NCBI GenBank assembly: GCA_002427755.1
Contig: DIYO01000004.1
Span: 62,001 to 126,000, forward strand
Source: Roseivirga sp. UBA6052
GTDB lineage: Bacteria > Bacteroidota > Bacteroidia > Cytophagales > Cyclobacteriaceae
Direction: 5' to 3'
Length of the DNA: 64,000 nt
The translations under genes were made by a program, and so were the position numbers. Positions within the stretch are counted from its first letter, which is position 1, and each line of letters opens with the position of its first letter. Under the pieces are notes generated by a model, which saw only the letters and a program-made list of their open reading frames with translations, was not told where the DNA came from and searched no databases. Of the stretch, positions 18,669 through 27,514 are shown piece after piece.

Positions 18669-20090
18669 ATGAAAAAGATAAAACAATACTTATTTGTTGC
18701 ACTAGCTTCAGTTTTCTTGCTTTCAGCATGTGAAGACATTTTAGAAGATATAAACGACAACCCAAATCAGATTGTACCAGAAGATATTGAGGCTAAGCTC
18801 TTTTTAACCGGTACAATGCTAGCAAACACAAGTGGCCAAGCGGGCCATTTAAATAGAATCTCAGGTCTCTTTACAGGGCAACTTGTTGGTTTTACTTCAT
18901 TGTATTCAAACATTTATGGCTATACCATATCTACTGCTGAGTCTGTAGGTACGTGGAGTAGATTCTACGTGGGTGTGGTACCAAATGCCAGATACATTAG
19001 AGAAAGATTACCTGATGATGATTTGATGCAAGGAATCACCAAAGTGCTAGAAGCCAATGCCGTAGGTACAGCTGCTAGTTTGTTTGGAGATGTTCCTTAC
19101 TCTCAGATCGCAGGTGATGTAAGCGACCCTTCTTTTGATGGTCAGATTAGCGTACTAGAAGCCATTGACGCCTTGCTTAATGATGCCATAAGTGACTTAA
19201 CTGGTGCTTCTTCTCGTTCACTAGATGAAGACATCTATTTTGAAGGAGATGCTACTAAATGGTTAGAAGCAGCTTATACACTAAAAGCAAGATATCTTTT
19301 GATTAGAAAGGACTATGCAGGTGCATTAGCAGCTGCTAGAAATGGAATCTCAAGCGCAGCAGGGAATATGCAACATATCCCTAGAGGAGATGCCAGTGTA
19401 ACAGAAGGTGATAAGAACCTATTCTGGGAAATCTTAGCTGGCTCAAGAACTGGAGATATTGGTAACCGTGGTAGTTATATGATGCAGCTTTTAGATGGTA
19501 CTTCTGGTGTATACCGAGGCAATGCCAAAACTGATGAAACTGCTAGATTTGCCTATTATTCCATTGATGAAACCTCATCTACAGGTAATCTTGGAATCAT
19601 CGAGCAATTTGAACCACAGAACCTTGTAACGTATCAAGAAAACCAACTTACAATCGCTGAATGCACCGCTAGAACAGGCACTTTTGCCGATGCACTGGGT
19701 CATTTGAATGATTACCGAGCTTGGTTAGACGGTGGTGGCCAAATCAATGCTAACTTCATTGGACAAGCTTTCAGCTACGAACCATATGTAGCTGCTGACT
19801 TTGCTGCCGGTGGTATGGAAAATGGTGATAACATTGCAGATGCTGACGCATTGCTTCGAGAGATTATAGAAGAGAGATATATCTCTGGCTTTGGATCTTG
19901 GATGCCTTTTGACGATGCCAGAAGACTAAGAATGACTGATCCTACGCTTGATGTGCCATTTCCATTTAATGTGAATACGGCTACAGCACATCCTGAAAGA
20001 ATGCCATACTCTTTTGACGAATTGAATACCAATTCAAATTCTCCAGCAGACGATCCTGGCATATTCGTTAGAACAGCTGTAAATAATTAA
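18669..20090 (+). CDS. SusD/RagB-family outer-membrane lipoprotein
   Basis: The 473-residue lipoprotein has a lipobox at LLSAC (Cys near 21) and the SusD-like start EDILEDINDNPNQ. A helical TPR-like body follows, with a glycine-rich ligand-facing loop, and near the C-terminus ERYISGFGSWMPFDDARRLRMTDP, which is common in the SusD_2/SusD-like group. It binds ligand at the cell surface and closes over its SusC partner. The gene is 12 bp downstream of susC. A strong intrinsic terminator begins 35 bp after its stop, inside the next gene. Confidence 0.92.
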   Translation: MKKIKQYLFVALASVFLLSACEDILEDINDNPNQIVPEDIEAKLFLTGTMLANTSGQAGHLNRISGLFTGQLVGFTSLYSNIYGYTISTAESVGTWSRFYVGVVPNARYIRERLPDDDLMQGITKVLEANAVGTAASLFGDVPYSQIAGDVSDPSFDGQISVLEAIDALLNDAISDLTGASSRSLDEDIYFEGDATKWLEAAYTLKARYLLIRKDYAGALAAARNGISSAAGNMQHIPRGDASVTEGDKNLFWEILAGSRTGDIGNRGSYMMQLLDGTSGVYRGNAKTDETARFAYYSIDETSSTGNLGIIEQFEPQNLVTYQENQLTIAECTARTGTFADALGHLNDYRAWLDGGGQINANFIGQAFSYEPYVAADFAAGGMENGDNIADADALLREIIEERYISGFGSWMPFDDARRLRMTDPTLDVPFPFNVNTATAHPERMPYSFDELNTNSNSPADDPGIFVRTAVNN

Positions 20091-20104
20091 TTGTAGATTG
20101 TTCC

Positions 20105-20884
20105 ATGAACAATAGACTAAAAGTAAAAGGTTACCAGATGTTAGTTCTGGTAACCTTTTTTTTAATCTCATTACAAGCATCTGCTCAAGAAGCAGAAAAA
20201 GTGTTATTCGTTGGCAACAGCTATACCTACTTTTGGAATCTTCCTCAAACCGTAGAGGCCATGGTAAGGTCAATTGATGGCAAGATCGAAACCGCTCAAT
20301 CTACCGCAGGGGGTGCCAATTGGTTAGAACATTGGCAAGGAGAGAAAAACCTTACTTCTCGAGCGATCATTTCTGATAATGACTGGGATATTGTAGTTCT
20401 TCAAAATCATTCTAGAAGCACCTTAGATAAATCAGAACAGTTCTTCGATTATGGAAATAAGTTTATAGACCTAGTAAAAACAGAAAAGGCTAAACCTATT
20501 TTATATATCACTTGGGCCAGAGAATTCAACCCTTTAATGCAAGAGACCATAACAAATGGATATCTAAAACTCGCAACGGAACATGAACTAGACGCCATCC
20601 CTGTAGGGCCTATTTGGGAACAGGTTCGAGCACTAAGACCCGATTTAGAACTTTATGACCCAGATCAGAGTCATCCATCAGCCGTGGGTACTTATCTAAC
20701 TGGCTTAGCTTTTACTAAATATTTAACAGGCAAAGACATCTCTGAAATACCAAACAGGTTGATCTCTAAAGACTACAAGGGAGAGAAACTATATCTGCAC
20801 ATTTTACCACCAAACGATGCTGACTTTCTTAAAGAAGTGGTGAAAAAATTCGATTTTGAACCTTACATAAAAAGTAAGCAATAG
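20105..20884 (+). CDS. Secreted SGNH/GDSL-like hydrolase (DUF4886-like)
   Basis: The 259-residue protein has a signal peptide (basic MNNRLKVKGYQ, hydrophobic core, cleavage near ASAQ 28) and an SGNH core. The core has VLFVGNSYTYFWNLP with Ser39, Gly/Asn blocks around AGGANW and VLQNHS (98-103), and the catalytic Asp-x-x-His in DQSHPSAVGTY (Asp187, His190). It resembles DUF4886 and acetyl-esterase-like SGNH enzymes that remove acyl groups from glycans. It sits between the SusCD pair and an SLC13 transporter, so deacylation of the imported ligand is a reasonable inference. Oddly, codons 8-20 coincide with a textbook terminator hairpin, so the coding and termination signals are superimposed. Confidence 0.82.
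   Translation: MNNRLKVKGYQMLVLVTFFLISLQASAQEAEKVLFVGNSYTYFWNLPQTVEAMVRSIDGKIETAQSTAGGANWLEHWQGEKNLTSRAIISDNDWDIVVLQNHSRSTLDKSEQFFDYGNKFIDLVKTEKAKPILYITWAREFNPLMQETITNGYLKLATEHELDAIPVGPIWEQVRALRPDLELYDPDQSHPSAVGTYLTGLAFTKYLTGKDISEIPNRLISKDYKGEKLYLHILPPNDADFLKEVVKKFDFEPYIKSKQ
20125..20163 (+). terminator. Strong intrinsic terminator inside the signal-peptide codons of the SGNH hydrolase
   Basis: A perfect stem of at least 13 bp (AAAGGTTACCAGA at 20126-20138 pairing with TCTGGTAACCTTT at 20146-20158) closes a 7-nt loop and runs into eight consecutive T (20156-20163). It lies 35 bp after the susD stop but 20 bp inside the downstream ORF. It should end most susCD transcripts and limit expression of the esterase and transporter genes. 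Confidence 0.9.
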
Positions 20885-20889
20885 CAGAA

Positions 20890-22362
20890 ATGACCAAAAA
20901 GCAGTTATCCATTTTACTAGGGCCTGCCCTATTCTTAATCATCAATCTCTTAGGCAAACCTGAAGGTATGTCTGAAGGGGCATTTCAAGTTTTAGGCGTT
21001 ACATTGTGGATGGCGGCATGGTGGGTTACCGAAGCTGTCCCTATCGCAGTTACAGCTCTTTTGCCGATAGTTCTTTTCCCACTTACTGGTGCATTGGATA
21101 TCTCAAGTACTACTGCTTCATTTGGTCATAAGTATATCTTTCTTTACATCGGGGGCTTTGTTCTTGCCATTGCTATTGAGAAATGGAATTTGCATAAACG
21201 TATCGCTCTAAATATCATTCGAATAATAGGCACGAATAAGGCTAAAATCATTCTAGGCTTTATGTTAGCGACAGCACTCCTTTCTATGTGGATTTCTAAC
21301 ACAGCTACATCAGTGATGATGCTACCAATTGGAATGGCGATTGTGAGTCAGCTCAGATCGAATACCGAAGGCGTCAAATCGGATGTAGAAAAATTTGGGA
21401 AAGCCCTAATGCTAGGAATTGCTTACAGTGCCTCTATTGGTGGTATGGCGACCCTTATCGGAACCCCTCCTAATCTAGTTTTTGCCGGTGTAGTAGAAGA
21501 GACTTATGGCATAGAAATCAGTTTTTTCCAGTGGTTAAAATTCGGTCTGCCTATCTCGATTCTATTACTTTTTATCTGTTGGAGATACCTAACCAAATAC
21601 AGCTTTAAGTTTGAACAACCCGGTCTACCAGGAGGACAGACAGAGATACAAAAACTACTTAAAGAATTGGGGCCCATGAAATGGGAAGAAAAGGTAGTTG
21701 CTGGTGTATTTATTTTCACAGCACTATGCTGGATCAGCAGAAGTTTTCTACTTCAAAAATTTATACCTGCAATAGACGATACCATTATTGCGATGACCTC
21801 ATCAATAATTCTATTTATGATCCCGGCTAAGAAGAAAACCGAAAGGCTGATCTCTTGGAAGAATGCCGTTCAAATGCCTTGGGGTATACTCTTGCTTTTT
21901 GGCGGTGGCATGGCTTTGGCAGCGGGTTTTAGAGAAACAGAACTAGCTAACTGGATTGGTTCTCAAATGACACTCTTAAATGGTCTACCACTCTTCCTTC
22001 TGATTCTGATATTGGTAGCATCGGTTAATTTCCTTACGGAAATCACCTCCAATTTGGCAACCACGGCAATGCTTTTGCCTATTCTCGCACCCATGGCAAT
22101 AGCCATTTCTATTCACCCTATGATACTCATGGTAGCAGCTACGGTGGCAGCTTCGTGTGCTTTTATGCTCCCGGTTGCAACCCCACCTAATGCCGTAGTC
22201 TTTGGGTCAGGTGAATTAAAAATTCCAGATATGGTGAAAGCAGGTGTATGGATGAATGTCCTCTCAATCATACTGATCAGCTGCTTTGTTTATTTCTTGC
22301 TTTCAGTACTGTGGGGTTTCGACCCTAATGTAATTGATGATGCTTTTAGCTGGTTAAGTTAA
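20890..22362 (+). CDS. SLC13/DASS-family sodium-coupled anion transporter
   Basis: The 490-residue membrane protein has about eleven helices in two inverted repeats. Each half carries the substrate/sodium-binding signature: WISNTATSVMMLP near 138-150 and ITSNLATTAMLLP near 385-397. These SNT-type motifs define the divalent anion:sodium symporters for dicarboxylates, citrate or sulfate. The N-terminal half also has WWVTEAVPIAVTALLP. It starts 5 bp after the esterase gene and is surely cotranscribed with it. It could import an acid released by that esterase (inference). Its stop overlaps the convergent exonuclease gene by 4 bp. Confidence 0.9.
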   Translation: MTKKQLSILLGPALFLIINLLGKPEGMSEGAFQVLGVTLWMAAWWVTEAVPIAVTALLPIVLFPLTGALDISSTTASFGHKYIFLYIGGFVLAIAIEKWNLHKRIALNIIRIIGTNKAKIILGFMLATALLSMWISNTATSVMMLPIGMAIVSQLRSNTEGVKSDVEKFGKALMLGIAYSASIGGMATLIGTPPNLVFAGVVEETYGIEISFFQWLKFGLPISILLLFICWRYLTKYSFKFEQPGLPGGQTEIQKLLKELGPMKWEEKVVAGVFIFTALCWISRSFLLQKFIPAIDDTIIAMTSSIILFMIPAKKKTERLISWKNAVQMPWGILLLFGGGMALAAGFRETELANWIGSQMTLLNGLPLFLLILILVASVNFLTEITSNLATTAMLLPILAPMAIAISIHPMILMVAATVAASCAFMLPVATPPNAVVFGSGELKIPDMVKAGVWMNVLSIILISCFVYFLLSVLWGFDPNVIDDAFSWLS

Positions 22363-22943
22363 ACGTAACCCCAGTATTGCAGCTTGTTATAGATTTCTAG
22401 ACAAATCCATGCATCTGTAGCAGCGTATCGAATTTGTTTCTCGGTGAGTGTTTCAGATTCCCAATTTGAAGTTTGTGCAGATTTAGATATTCTTATGTCC
22501 AGAATCATCGCGGCTAGGTTTCTAGCTCCAATATTCTGGGCACCCAGATCTTCTAAGGTGTCATTCAGATCTTCAAAGCCATCTTTTTCAAAAGGTCTTA
22601 GTCGATTTAGTAAGTTATAGTCATCGAGTAAACCAATACCTACCTTTAAAATCTTATTACTCTCTAACAGCTCCCTTATAGAGTCTGTCATACCATCTCT
22701 CATGGTTCGCAGTAAGAATACCTTGTTAGGAATAGCAACCTGAATCAAAGAAATATTGCGCTGCTGACCTTTCTTAAAAGTTGGCTTTGCCTCTGTATCA
22801 AACCCAACAATTTCATGTTCACTAATTTCTTTAATCGCCTGATCAATTGACTTTTGATCGGATGCAATAATCACTTTACCCTCAAAACTCTTCAAGGGTC
22901 TTTCCATCACTTCGTCTTTGGTAATGGCTAAAGGGAACATCAT
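22359..22943 (-). CDS. 3'-5' exonuclease domain protein (RNase D-like, DEDDy)
   Basis: The 194-residue protein has the DEDDy catalytic set: Asp49 and Glu51 in GFDTEAKP, an Asp near 107-108 in GIGLLDDYNLL, and Tyr173/Asp177 in IRYAATDAW. This is an RNase D/WRN-type 3'-5' exonuclease domain without the HRDC domain of full RNase D, a stand-alone form common in Bacteroidota. It would degrade RNA or DNA 3' ends using two metal ions. Its ATG overlaps the nhaC-like stop (ATGATG), so the pair is coupled. Confidence 0.87.
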   Translation of the reverse strand: MMFPLAITKDEVMERPLKSFEGKVIIASDQKSIDQAIKEISEHEIVGFDTEAKPTFKKGQQRNISLIQVAIPNKVFLLRTMRDGMTDSIRELLESNKILKVGIGLLDDYNLLNRLRPFEKDGFEDLNDTLEDLGAQNIGARNLAAMILDIRISKSAQTSNWESETLTEKQIRYAATDAWICLEIYNKLQYWGYV

Positions 22944-24409
22944 GCCGCTAGGTCGATTTCAGCGTTTTGAGTTTCGTCTAGCTTTTTGATTTTAATTTTC
23001 AAATAAGCGAAAGCAATTGTCATTATTGGGCTAATGAGATTAAAGAAAGCGTAAGGCAAATAAGCACCTGTTGCTACCCCCAAAACCCCTGAGTGATAAG
23101 CTCCACATGTATTCCAAGGGAAAAGGCAAGAAGTAACGGTTCCTGAATCCTCGAGCGTTCTACTTAAATTTTCAGGTGCTAAACCCTTCTCCTTATAGAT
23201 GTCAGCATACATTCTACCCGGTACTACAATAGCAAGGTATTGATCCGATGCCGTACCATTAAAGAAAATAGTAGTACCCGCAGTGGCTGCCACCAGAGAG
23301 CCATTAGATTGTATGCGAGAGATTACCGCCTCGGCTATTCTTTTGAGCAATCCGCTAGATTCCATGACACCTCCAAAGATCATAGCCGATACAATGAGCC
23401 AAACCGTTTTTAGCATACCTGCCATTCCACCGGCAGTAAGTAAGTCATCTACCGTTGCATTTCCTGTCACTATTGCAATGTCTCCATATAACGACTTCAT
23501 TACTCCAACAAATGCTACTTCAGAAGCAGAGCCTGTCCAATCTGCTACAGAACTAACCACCTCAGGCTGGAAGATCAAAGCGAAAACTCCTCCTAACAAA
23601 GCACCAACTGTTATCGCAGGAATTGCTGGCATTTTCTTAATGATTAGAAACACGACAACTGCCGGCACGATGAATAGCCATCCATTGATATTGAACTTAC
23701 TGCTAATAGCCGTAAGGATCGCTTCTGTTTCAGTCACATCACCAGACCCTCCTTGCATAAATCCAAGCACCAAGAAGATAATTAATGCGATTGAAATCGA
23801 AGGAATTGTGGTGTAAGCCATATACCTGATATGTGTGAATAAATCTGTACCAGCCATAGCGGGAGCAAGATTAGTAGTATCAGACAATGGTGACATTTTA
23901 TCACCGAAATATGCTCCTGAGAGCACTGCACCGGCAATCATACCATCATGTATTCCAAGCGCCTTCCCAATTCCTATCAGCGCAATACCCACAGTAGCTG
24001 CGGTTGTCCAAGAACTACCGGTAGCAACCGATACAATTGAGCATACTATACAAGCAGCGACTAAGAAAATGGTCGGGTTTAAAATCTGTAGCCCATAGTA
24101 TATCATGGCTGGAACAATACCGGATAACAACCACGTACCTGCTAAAGACCCTATCAACAATAGAATGATTATAGAGGCCATAGCAGAACTAATTGTCTTT
24201 ACAATCCCTGTCTGAATCTCATTCCACTTCATTCCAAGCCTCAGCGCAACAATGGCGGCAACTCCTCCTGAAAGAATTAGTAAAATTTGGTTTGATCCAT
24301 CTAAAGCGCCATCTCCAAATATCCTCACATTAATAAATAGAACAACAATTAGAAAGATGATTGGGATAAGTGCCTGAAAAAGAGTGGGTTTTTGGTATTT
24401 ATATTCCAT
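22940..24409 (-). CDS. NhaC-family Na+/H+ antiporter
   Basis: The 489-residue membrane protein has about twelve helices and the NhaC pattern: TGSSWTTAATVGIALIGIG near 130-148, SGAYFGDKMSPLSDTTNLAPA near 163-183, and FNGTASDQYLAIVVPGRMY in the C-terminal half with SGTVTSCLFPWNTCGAYHSGVLG after it. Such proteins exchange cytoplasmic Na+ for protons, some for malate/lactate, which would suit a marine organism. It is upstream of, and overlaps by 4 bp, the exonuclease gene. No other antiporter subunit is nearby. Confidence 0.92.
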   Translation of the reverse strand: MEYKYQKPTLFQALIPIIFLIVVLFINVRIFGDGALDGSNQILLILSGGVAAIVALRLGMKWNEIQTGIVKTISSAMASIIILLLIGSLAGTWLLSGIVPAMIYYGLQILNPTIFLVAACIVCSIVSVATGSSWTTAATVGIALIGIGKALGIHDGMIAGAVLSGAYFGDKMSPLSDTTNLAPAMAGTDLFTHIRYMAYTTIPSISIALIIFLVLGFMQGGSGDVTETEAILTAISSKFNINGWLFIVPAVVVFLIIKKMPAIPAITVGALLGGVFALIFQPEVVSSVADWTGSASEVAFVGVMKSLYGDIAIVTGNATVDDLLTAGGMAGMLKTVWLIVSAMIFGGVMESSGLLKRIAEAVISRIQSNGSLVAATAGTTIFFNGTASDQYLAIVVPGRMYADIYKEKGLAPENLSRTLEDSGTVTSCLFPWNTCGAYHSGVLGVATGAYLPYAFFNLISPIMTIAFAYLKIKIKKLDETQNAEIDLAA

Positions 24410-24447
24410 GTACTATTTCGGGTATCGTTGAAGATACTAATTAATTG

Positions 24448-25560
24448 TTAGGCCAGCATCTTTGAAGCTAAATCGTAGCCGAGTTTGCTACCAATTGCTA
24501 CACCCATTCCCCCTAGTCTAACCCCTGCAAATACGTTATTAGACACTTGCTTTAGAATCGGTTGCTTATTGGGTCCGAATGCCATGATTCCAGCCCATAT
24601 ATGATCTACATCAAAAGCTTGATTGGGCAAAATCAATGTTTCAAGATCTGATACGAGCTTATCCTTAATGAGATCGCGAATTTGGAAATCAGTGGAAGCT
24701 TCTCCTGCAATATCCAGATTTCTACCTCCTCCAAAAATTACTCGGTCTTGGTAATTCCTAAAGTAGTAGTATCCCTCCTCATAATGGTAAGTACCCTTAA
24801 TTCTTAATCCATCTATAGGTTTGGTAACCAGCACCACTCCCCTTCCCGGATTCAATTCTAAATCTGGTACAAGGTCTTTGGTAAAGGCGTTTGTGCATAT
24901 GGCTAATTTTGCGCAGGAGAACTTAGTATACTCCAAATGAACATTTACTTGCCCTGAGGTCTCTTCAAATCCTTCAACCTTAACCCCCGTGATAATATTT
25001 ACACCTAATTGAGAGGTCTTTTGCTGCAATGACTTCATCATTTTGCCACTATGAATTTGACCTTCGAAAGGATTGAAGACCATTGCCTTAACTCTTGCCT
25101 CATCGAAACCAAATCTTCTAATATCAGGGTCAATTTGATAGACCTTATGATTCAATACAGGTTTCAGCAATTCATTTACTTCATCAATTCTATCTAAAGC
25201 ACCGAGCTGACTTTCAGAAAGCAATTCATATCCACCAAAGTTGAGATAATCGATAGTCTCATCTCCTAAACGATTTCTCAATCTTTGAAGGCCTTCCGAA
25301 CGCAGAGCAACTAAATCTTGAACTTCAGAAGGGCTCAATTTTTCTAAATCTGAAAGAATTTCAGTCAAGCTTCCGAAGCATGCAAAACCGGCATTCTTCG
25401 TAGAAGCTCCAGTTGGAAACATACCTGCTTCTAAAAGCAAAACAGATGCTGAAGGGTTTTGCTCCTTAAGTTCTATAGAAGTAGAAAGTCCAACAATGCC
25501 TCCGCCCACCACTATAAAATCATATTCTAGAAGTTCATCTCTTTCCCAAAAGCTCAGCAT
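24448..25560 (-). CDS. FAD-dependent oxidoreductase (DAO family)
   Basis: The 370-residue protein opens with a Rossmann FAD site, YDFIVVGGGIVGLSTSIEL (GxGxxG near 19-24), followed by an acidic residue ending the second strand (LLLEAG). The middle has the GGYELL and KVEGFEE substrate-domain segments, and the C-terminus has GVRLGGMGVAIGS, the second FAD-contacting glycine run of the D-amino-acid oxidase/glycine oxidase superfamily. It probably oxidises an amino acid or amine in the cytoplasm. The substrate is unknown. It stands 38 bp upstream of nhaC on the same strand and diverges from a DUF4442 gene across 49 bp. Confidence 0.87.
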   Translation of the reverse strand: MLSFWERDELLEYDFIVVGGGIVGLSTSIELKEQNPSASVLLLEAGMFPTGASTKNAGFACFGSLTEILSDLEKLSPSEVQDLVALRSEGLQRLRNRLGDETIDYLNFGGYELLSESQLGALDRIDEVNELLKPVLNHKVYQIDPDIRRFGFDEARVKAMVFNPFEGQIHSGKMMKSLQQKTSQLGVNIITGVKVEGFEETSGQVNVHLEYTKFSCAKLAICTNAFTKDLVPDLELNPGRGVVLVTKPIDGLRIKGTYHYEEGYYYFRNYQDRVIFGGGRNLDIAGEASTDFQIRDLIKDKLVSDLETLILPNQAFDVDHIWAGIMAFGPNKQPILKQVSNNVFAGVRLGGMGVAIGSKLGYDLASKMLA

Positions 25561-25609
25561 ATCCTCTTTTTAAAATAGAATCTCTAAATTAATCGAAAAT
25601 GATAATGGT

Positions 25610-26119
25610 ATGATAGATCCAGCTCAGTTAATGGAAAAAGCCAAGACTTCAAAAAAGCACCTTGCCTTATTGAACTTTGGTTTATTAAGAATGATCCCCT
25701 TCAATAAACCTCACGGCTTCAAAATCATAGAAGTAGCAGACAATTCTGTAAAAGTAAAAATCCCTTATAAGCGTTTAAATTTCAATCATATCAAGGGTAT
25801 TCATGCTTGTGCCCTAGCAACTGCCTCAGAATATAGTACGGGACTAGTATTGCTCAACAAATTAGATGCGAAGGAATTCCGGATTATCATGCAAAAGATG
25901 GAAATGAGCTACCATTACCAAGGCAAAATGGATGTGATTGTCTCATTTGAAATAACTGATAAATGGCTTGAAGATGAGATTTTAAAACCATTAGAAACTG
26001 AGCAAGCTGTTGTGGTAAACTGTGAAGTAAAATCGCATGATACAGAAGGCAATCACTTAACAACGGGTAATATATACTGGCAGGTAAAAAGCTGGAAAAA
26101 TGTAAAGACTAAGGTTTAA
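25610..26119 (+). CDS. DUF4442 hot-dog-fold protein (PaaI thioesterase-like)
   Basis: The 169-residue protein resembles the DUF4442 branch of the hot-dog fold. It has a long N-terminal helix with LLNFGLLRMIPFNKPHGF, then KVKIPYKRLNFNHIKGIHACALATASEYSTGL, in which the central helix normally lies against an acyl-CoA binding cleft, and a final antiparallel strand GNIYWQVKSW. Thioesterase activity is inferred from the fold and no catalytic residue can be assigned confidently. It is monocistronic, with a separate lipoprotein gene 66 bp downstream. Confidence 0.78.
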   Translation: MIDPAQLMEKAKTSKKHLALLNFGLLRMIPFNKPHGFKIIEVADNSVKVKIPYKRLNFNHIKGIHACALATASEYSTGLVLLNKLDAKEFRIIMQKMEMSYHYQGKMDVIVSFEITDKWLEDEILKPLETEQAVVVNCEVKSHDTEGNHLTTGNIYWQVKSWKNVKTKV

Positions 26120-26185
26120 TCCACTAGTATAATTTCCATTGTACACTTTCAAACTTGACAATAGTTTAGCTTTAAACCTTGAACT

Positions 26186-27328
26186 ATGAAAAAGCTTCTC
26201 TATCTGTTATTAGTAAGTGCATTATGTGCTTGCGAGCCCGTTGACAATACATTTTATTTTGTGACCACACTGGGCAATGACACACTCGCAATAGAGCAAG
26301 TGAAATACAAAACCAATGGTTTAGACGCTAAAGTTGCACTTAGAAGCCCTAGACTTTCGCTAAGGCAGTATGCAATAGAATGGGATGAAAACAACAAGAT
26401 GACACGTATGGATGTGTCTCAGTTCGATCAAGGGTTTGAAGAAACAGGGTACGTCATTCAAAACACTAATGCAGAAGGAGACAGTTTAATTAGCGTAACT
26501 GAGGTTAGAAAAGAAAAAGTCAGACGCTCCATTCTGAATAATAAGGAGATCCTACCCTTTATTGATATGGTGCATTGGCCTTATGATATCGCATTCAATA
26601 GAGCTTATCAAAATGAAAGCGACTCCACTGATCAATATCTTCTCTCAGGAAGACGAGTATCAAATTTTATTATTCACAGAGTCGAAGGCAATGACTTTAC
26701 CATTAGACATCCTAGCAGAGGCGTAATGGAGGCTTCTACTGACAGCAAGGGTAATTTGACTTTCCTAGATGCAAAAGCAACCACTAGAAAGCTAAAAGTC
26801 TATAGAGCAGAAGAATTAGATTTTAATGGTTTGGTAAATAGATTTAAGGCAATTGACGCCAAAGGCTCCCCTTTTGGCACCTTATCTCCAGCTATTGAAG
26901 ACTCCTTTAGCTTTAAGAATACTGAGTTTAAGGTATCCTACGGCTCACCTCAAAAAAGAGGCAGAGACATTTTTGGAGGAATTGTCTCATATGGTGAAAG
27001 ATGGCGTACAGGAGCTAACCGTGCCACTCACTTTAGTACATCGAAAGATCTTGAAATTAATGGTAAAACGGTTCCTGCCGGTGAATACACACTATTCTCT
27101 ATTCCGGAAGAGAATGGTGGAATCCTCATCATTAATAAACAAACAGGGCAAAATGGCCGAAGCTACAACCAGGATAGAGATTTAATGAGAGTAGCCATGA
27201 CTCGTAAAGTAGCTAGTGAATTTTATGAAGGTTTTACGGTTAGGGTAACAGAAACACAATTGGGAGGTAAAATTCAGCTTTTGTGGGACAAAACTAGCTA
27301 CGAAGTCAATTTCACTATTCTAAAATAA
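26186..27328 (+). CDS. DUF2911-domain lipoprotein
   Basis: The 380-residue protein has a short signal peptide with lipobox LCAC (Cys near 16), an N-terminal part without a recognised domain (about 20-235), and a C-terminal DUF2911 domain (about 245-378). The latter is seen from VSYGSPQKRGRDIFGG, YGERWRTGANRATHFSTSKDL, the VPAGEYTLFSIP turn and a closing KIQLLWDKTSYEVNF strand. DUF2911 proteins are abundant, usually exported and of unknown function in Bacteroidota. There is no clear operon partner: the upstream gene ends 66 bp away and a 186-bp spacer follows. Confidence 0.83.
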   Translation: MKKLLYLLLVSALCACEPVDNTFYFVTTLGNDTLAIEQVKYKTNGLDAKVALRSPRLSLRQYAIEWDENNKMTRMDVSQFDQGFEETGYVIQNTNAEGDSLISVTEVRKEKVRRSILNNKEILPFIDMVHWPYDIAFNRAYQNESDSTDQYLLSGRRVSNFIIHRVEGNDFTIRHPSRGVMEASTDSKGNLTFLDAKATTRKLKVYRAEELDFNGLVNRFKAIDAKGSPFGTLSPAIEDSFSFKNTEFKVSYGSPQKRGRDIFGGIVSYGERWRTGANRATHFSTSKDLEINGKTVPAGEYTLFSIPEENGGILIINKQTGQNGRSYNQDRDLMRVAMTRKVASEFYEGFTVRVTETQLGGKIQLLWDKTSYEVNFTILK

Positions 27329-27430
27329 TTAGGATTTTTATACACACAGTTTTTCGCTCTTCACATACAAAAACTGATTTCAAACTTCAAAAAACACCAT
27401 GTTTTGAGCTCTAGATAGGCTTAGAATTCA

Positions 27431-27479
27431 AACAGTTCTCCCATTTTAACTGTTCTTTTGTTACATTTGATTATCCGAG
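27431..27479 (+). promoter_or_regulatory. Promoter with possible operator upstream of the 27515 gene
   Basis: TACATTTG (27472-27479) is a perfect TAnnTTTG -7 element 35 bp before the ATG. A perfect 7-bp inverted repeat, AACAGTT-N10-AACTGTT (27431-27454), ends 17 bp upstream, over the expected -33 position. This is where an activator or repressor would bind. Confidence 0.5.
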
Positions 27480-27514
27480 AGGAGACTCATATTCACCTAA
27501 ACACTTGAGTTACC

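Noticed and set aside
23283..23816. Plus-strand ORF of 177 aa inside the NhaC gene
   Set aside because: Antisense to a clear NhaC coding sequence, with no independent start signal.
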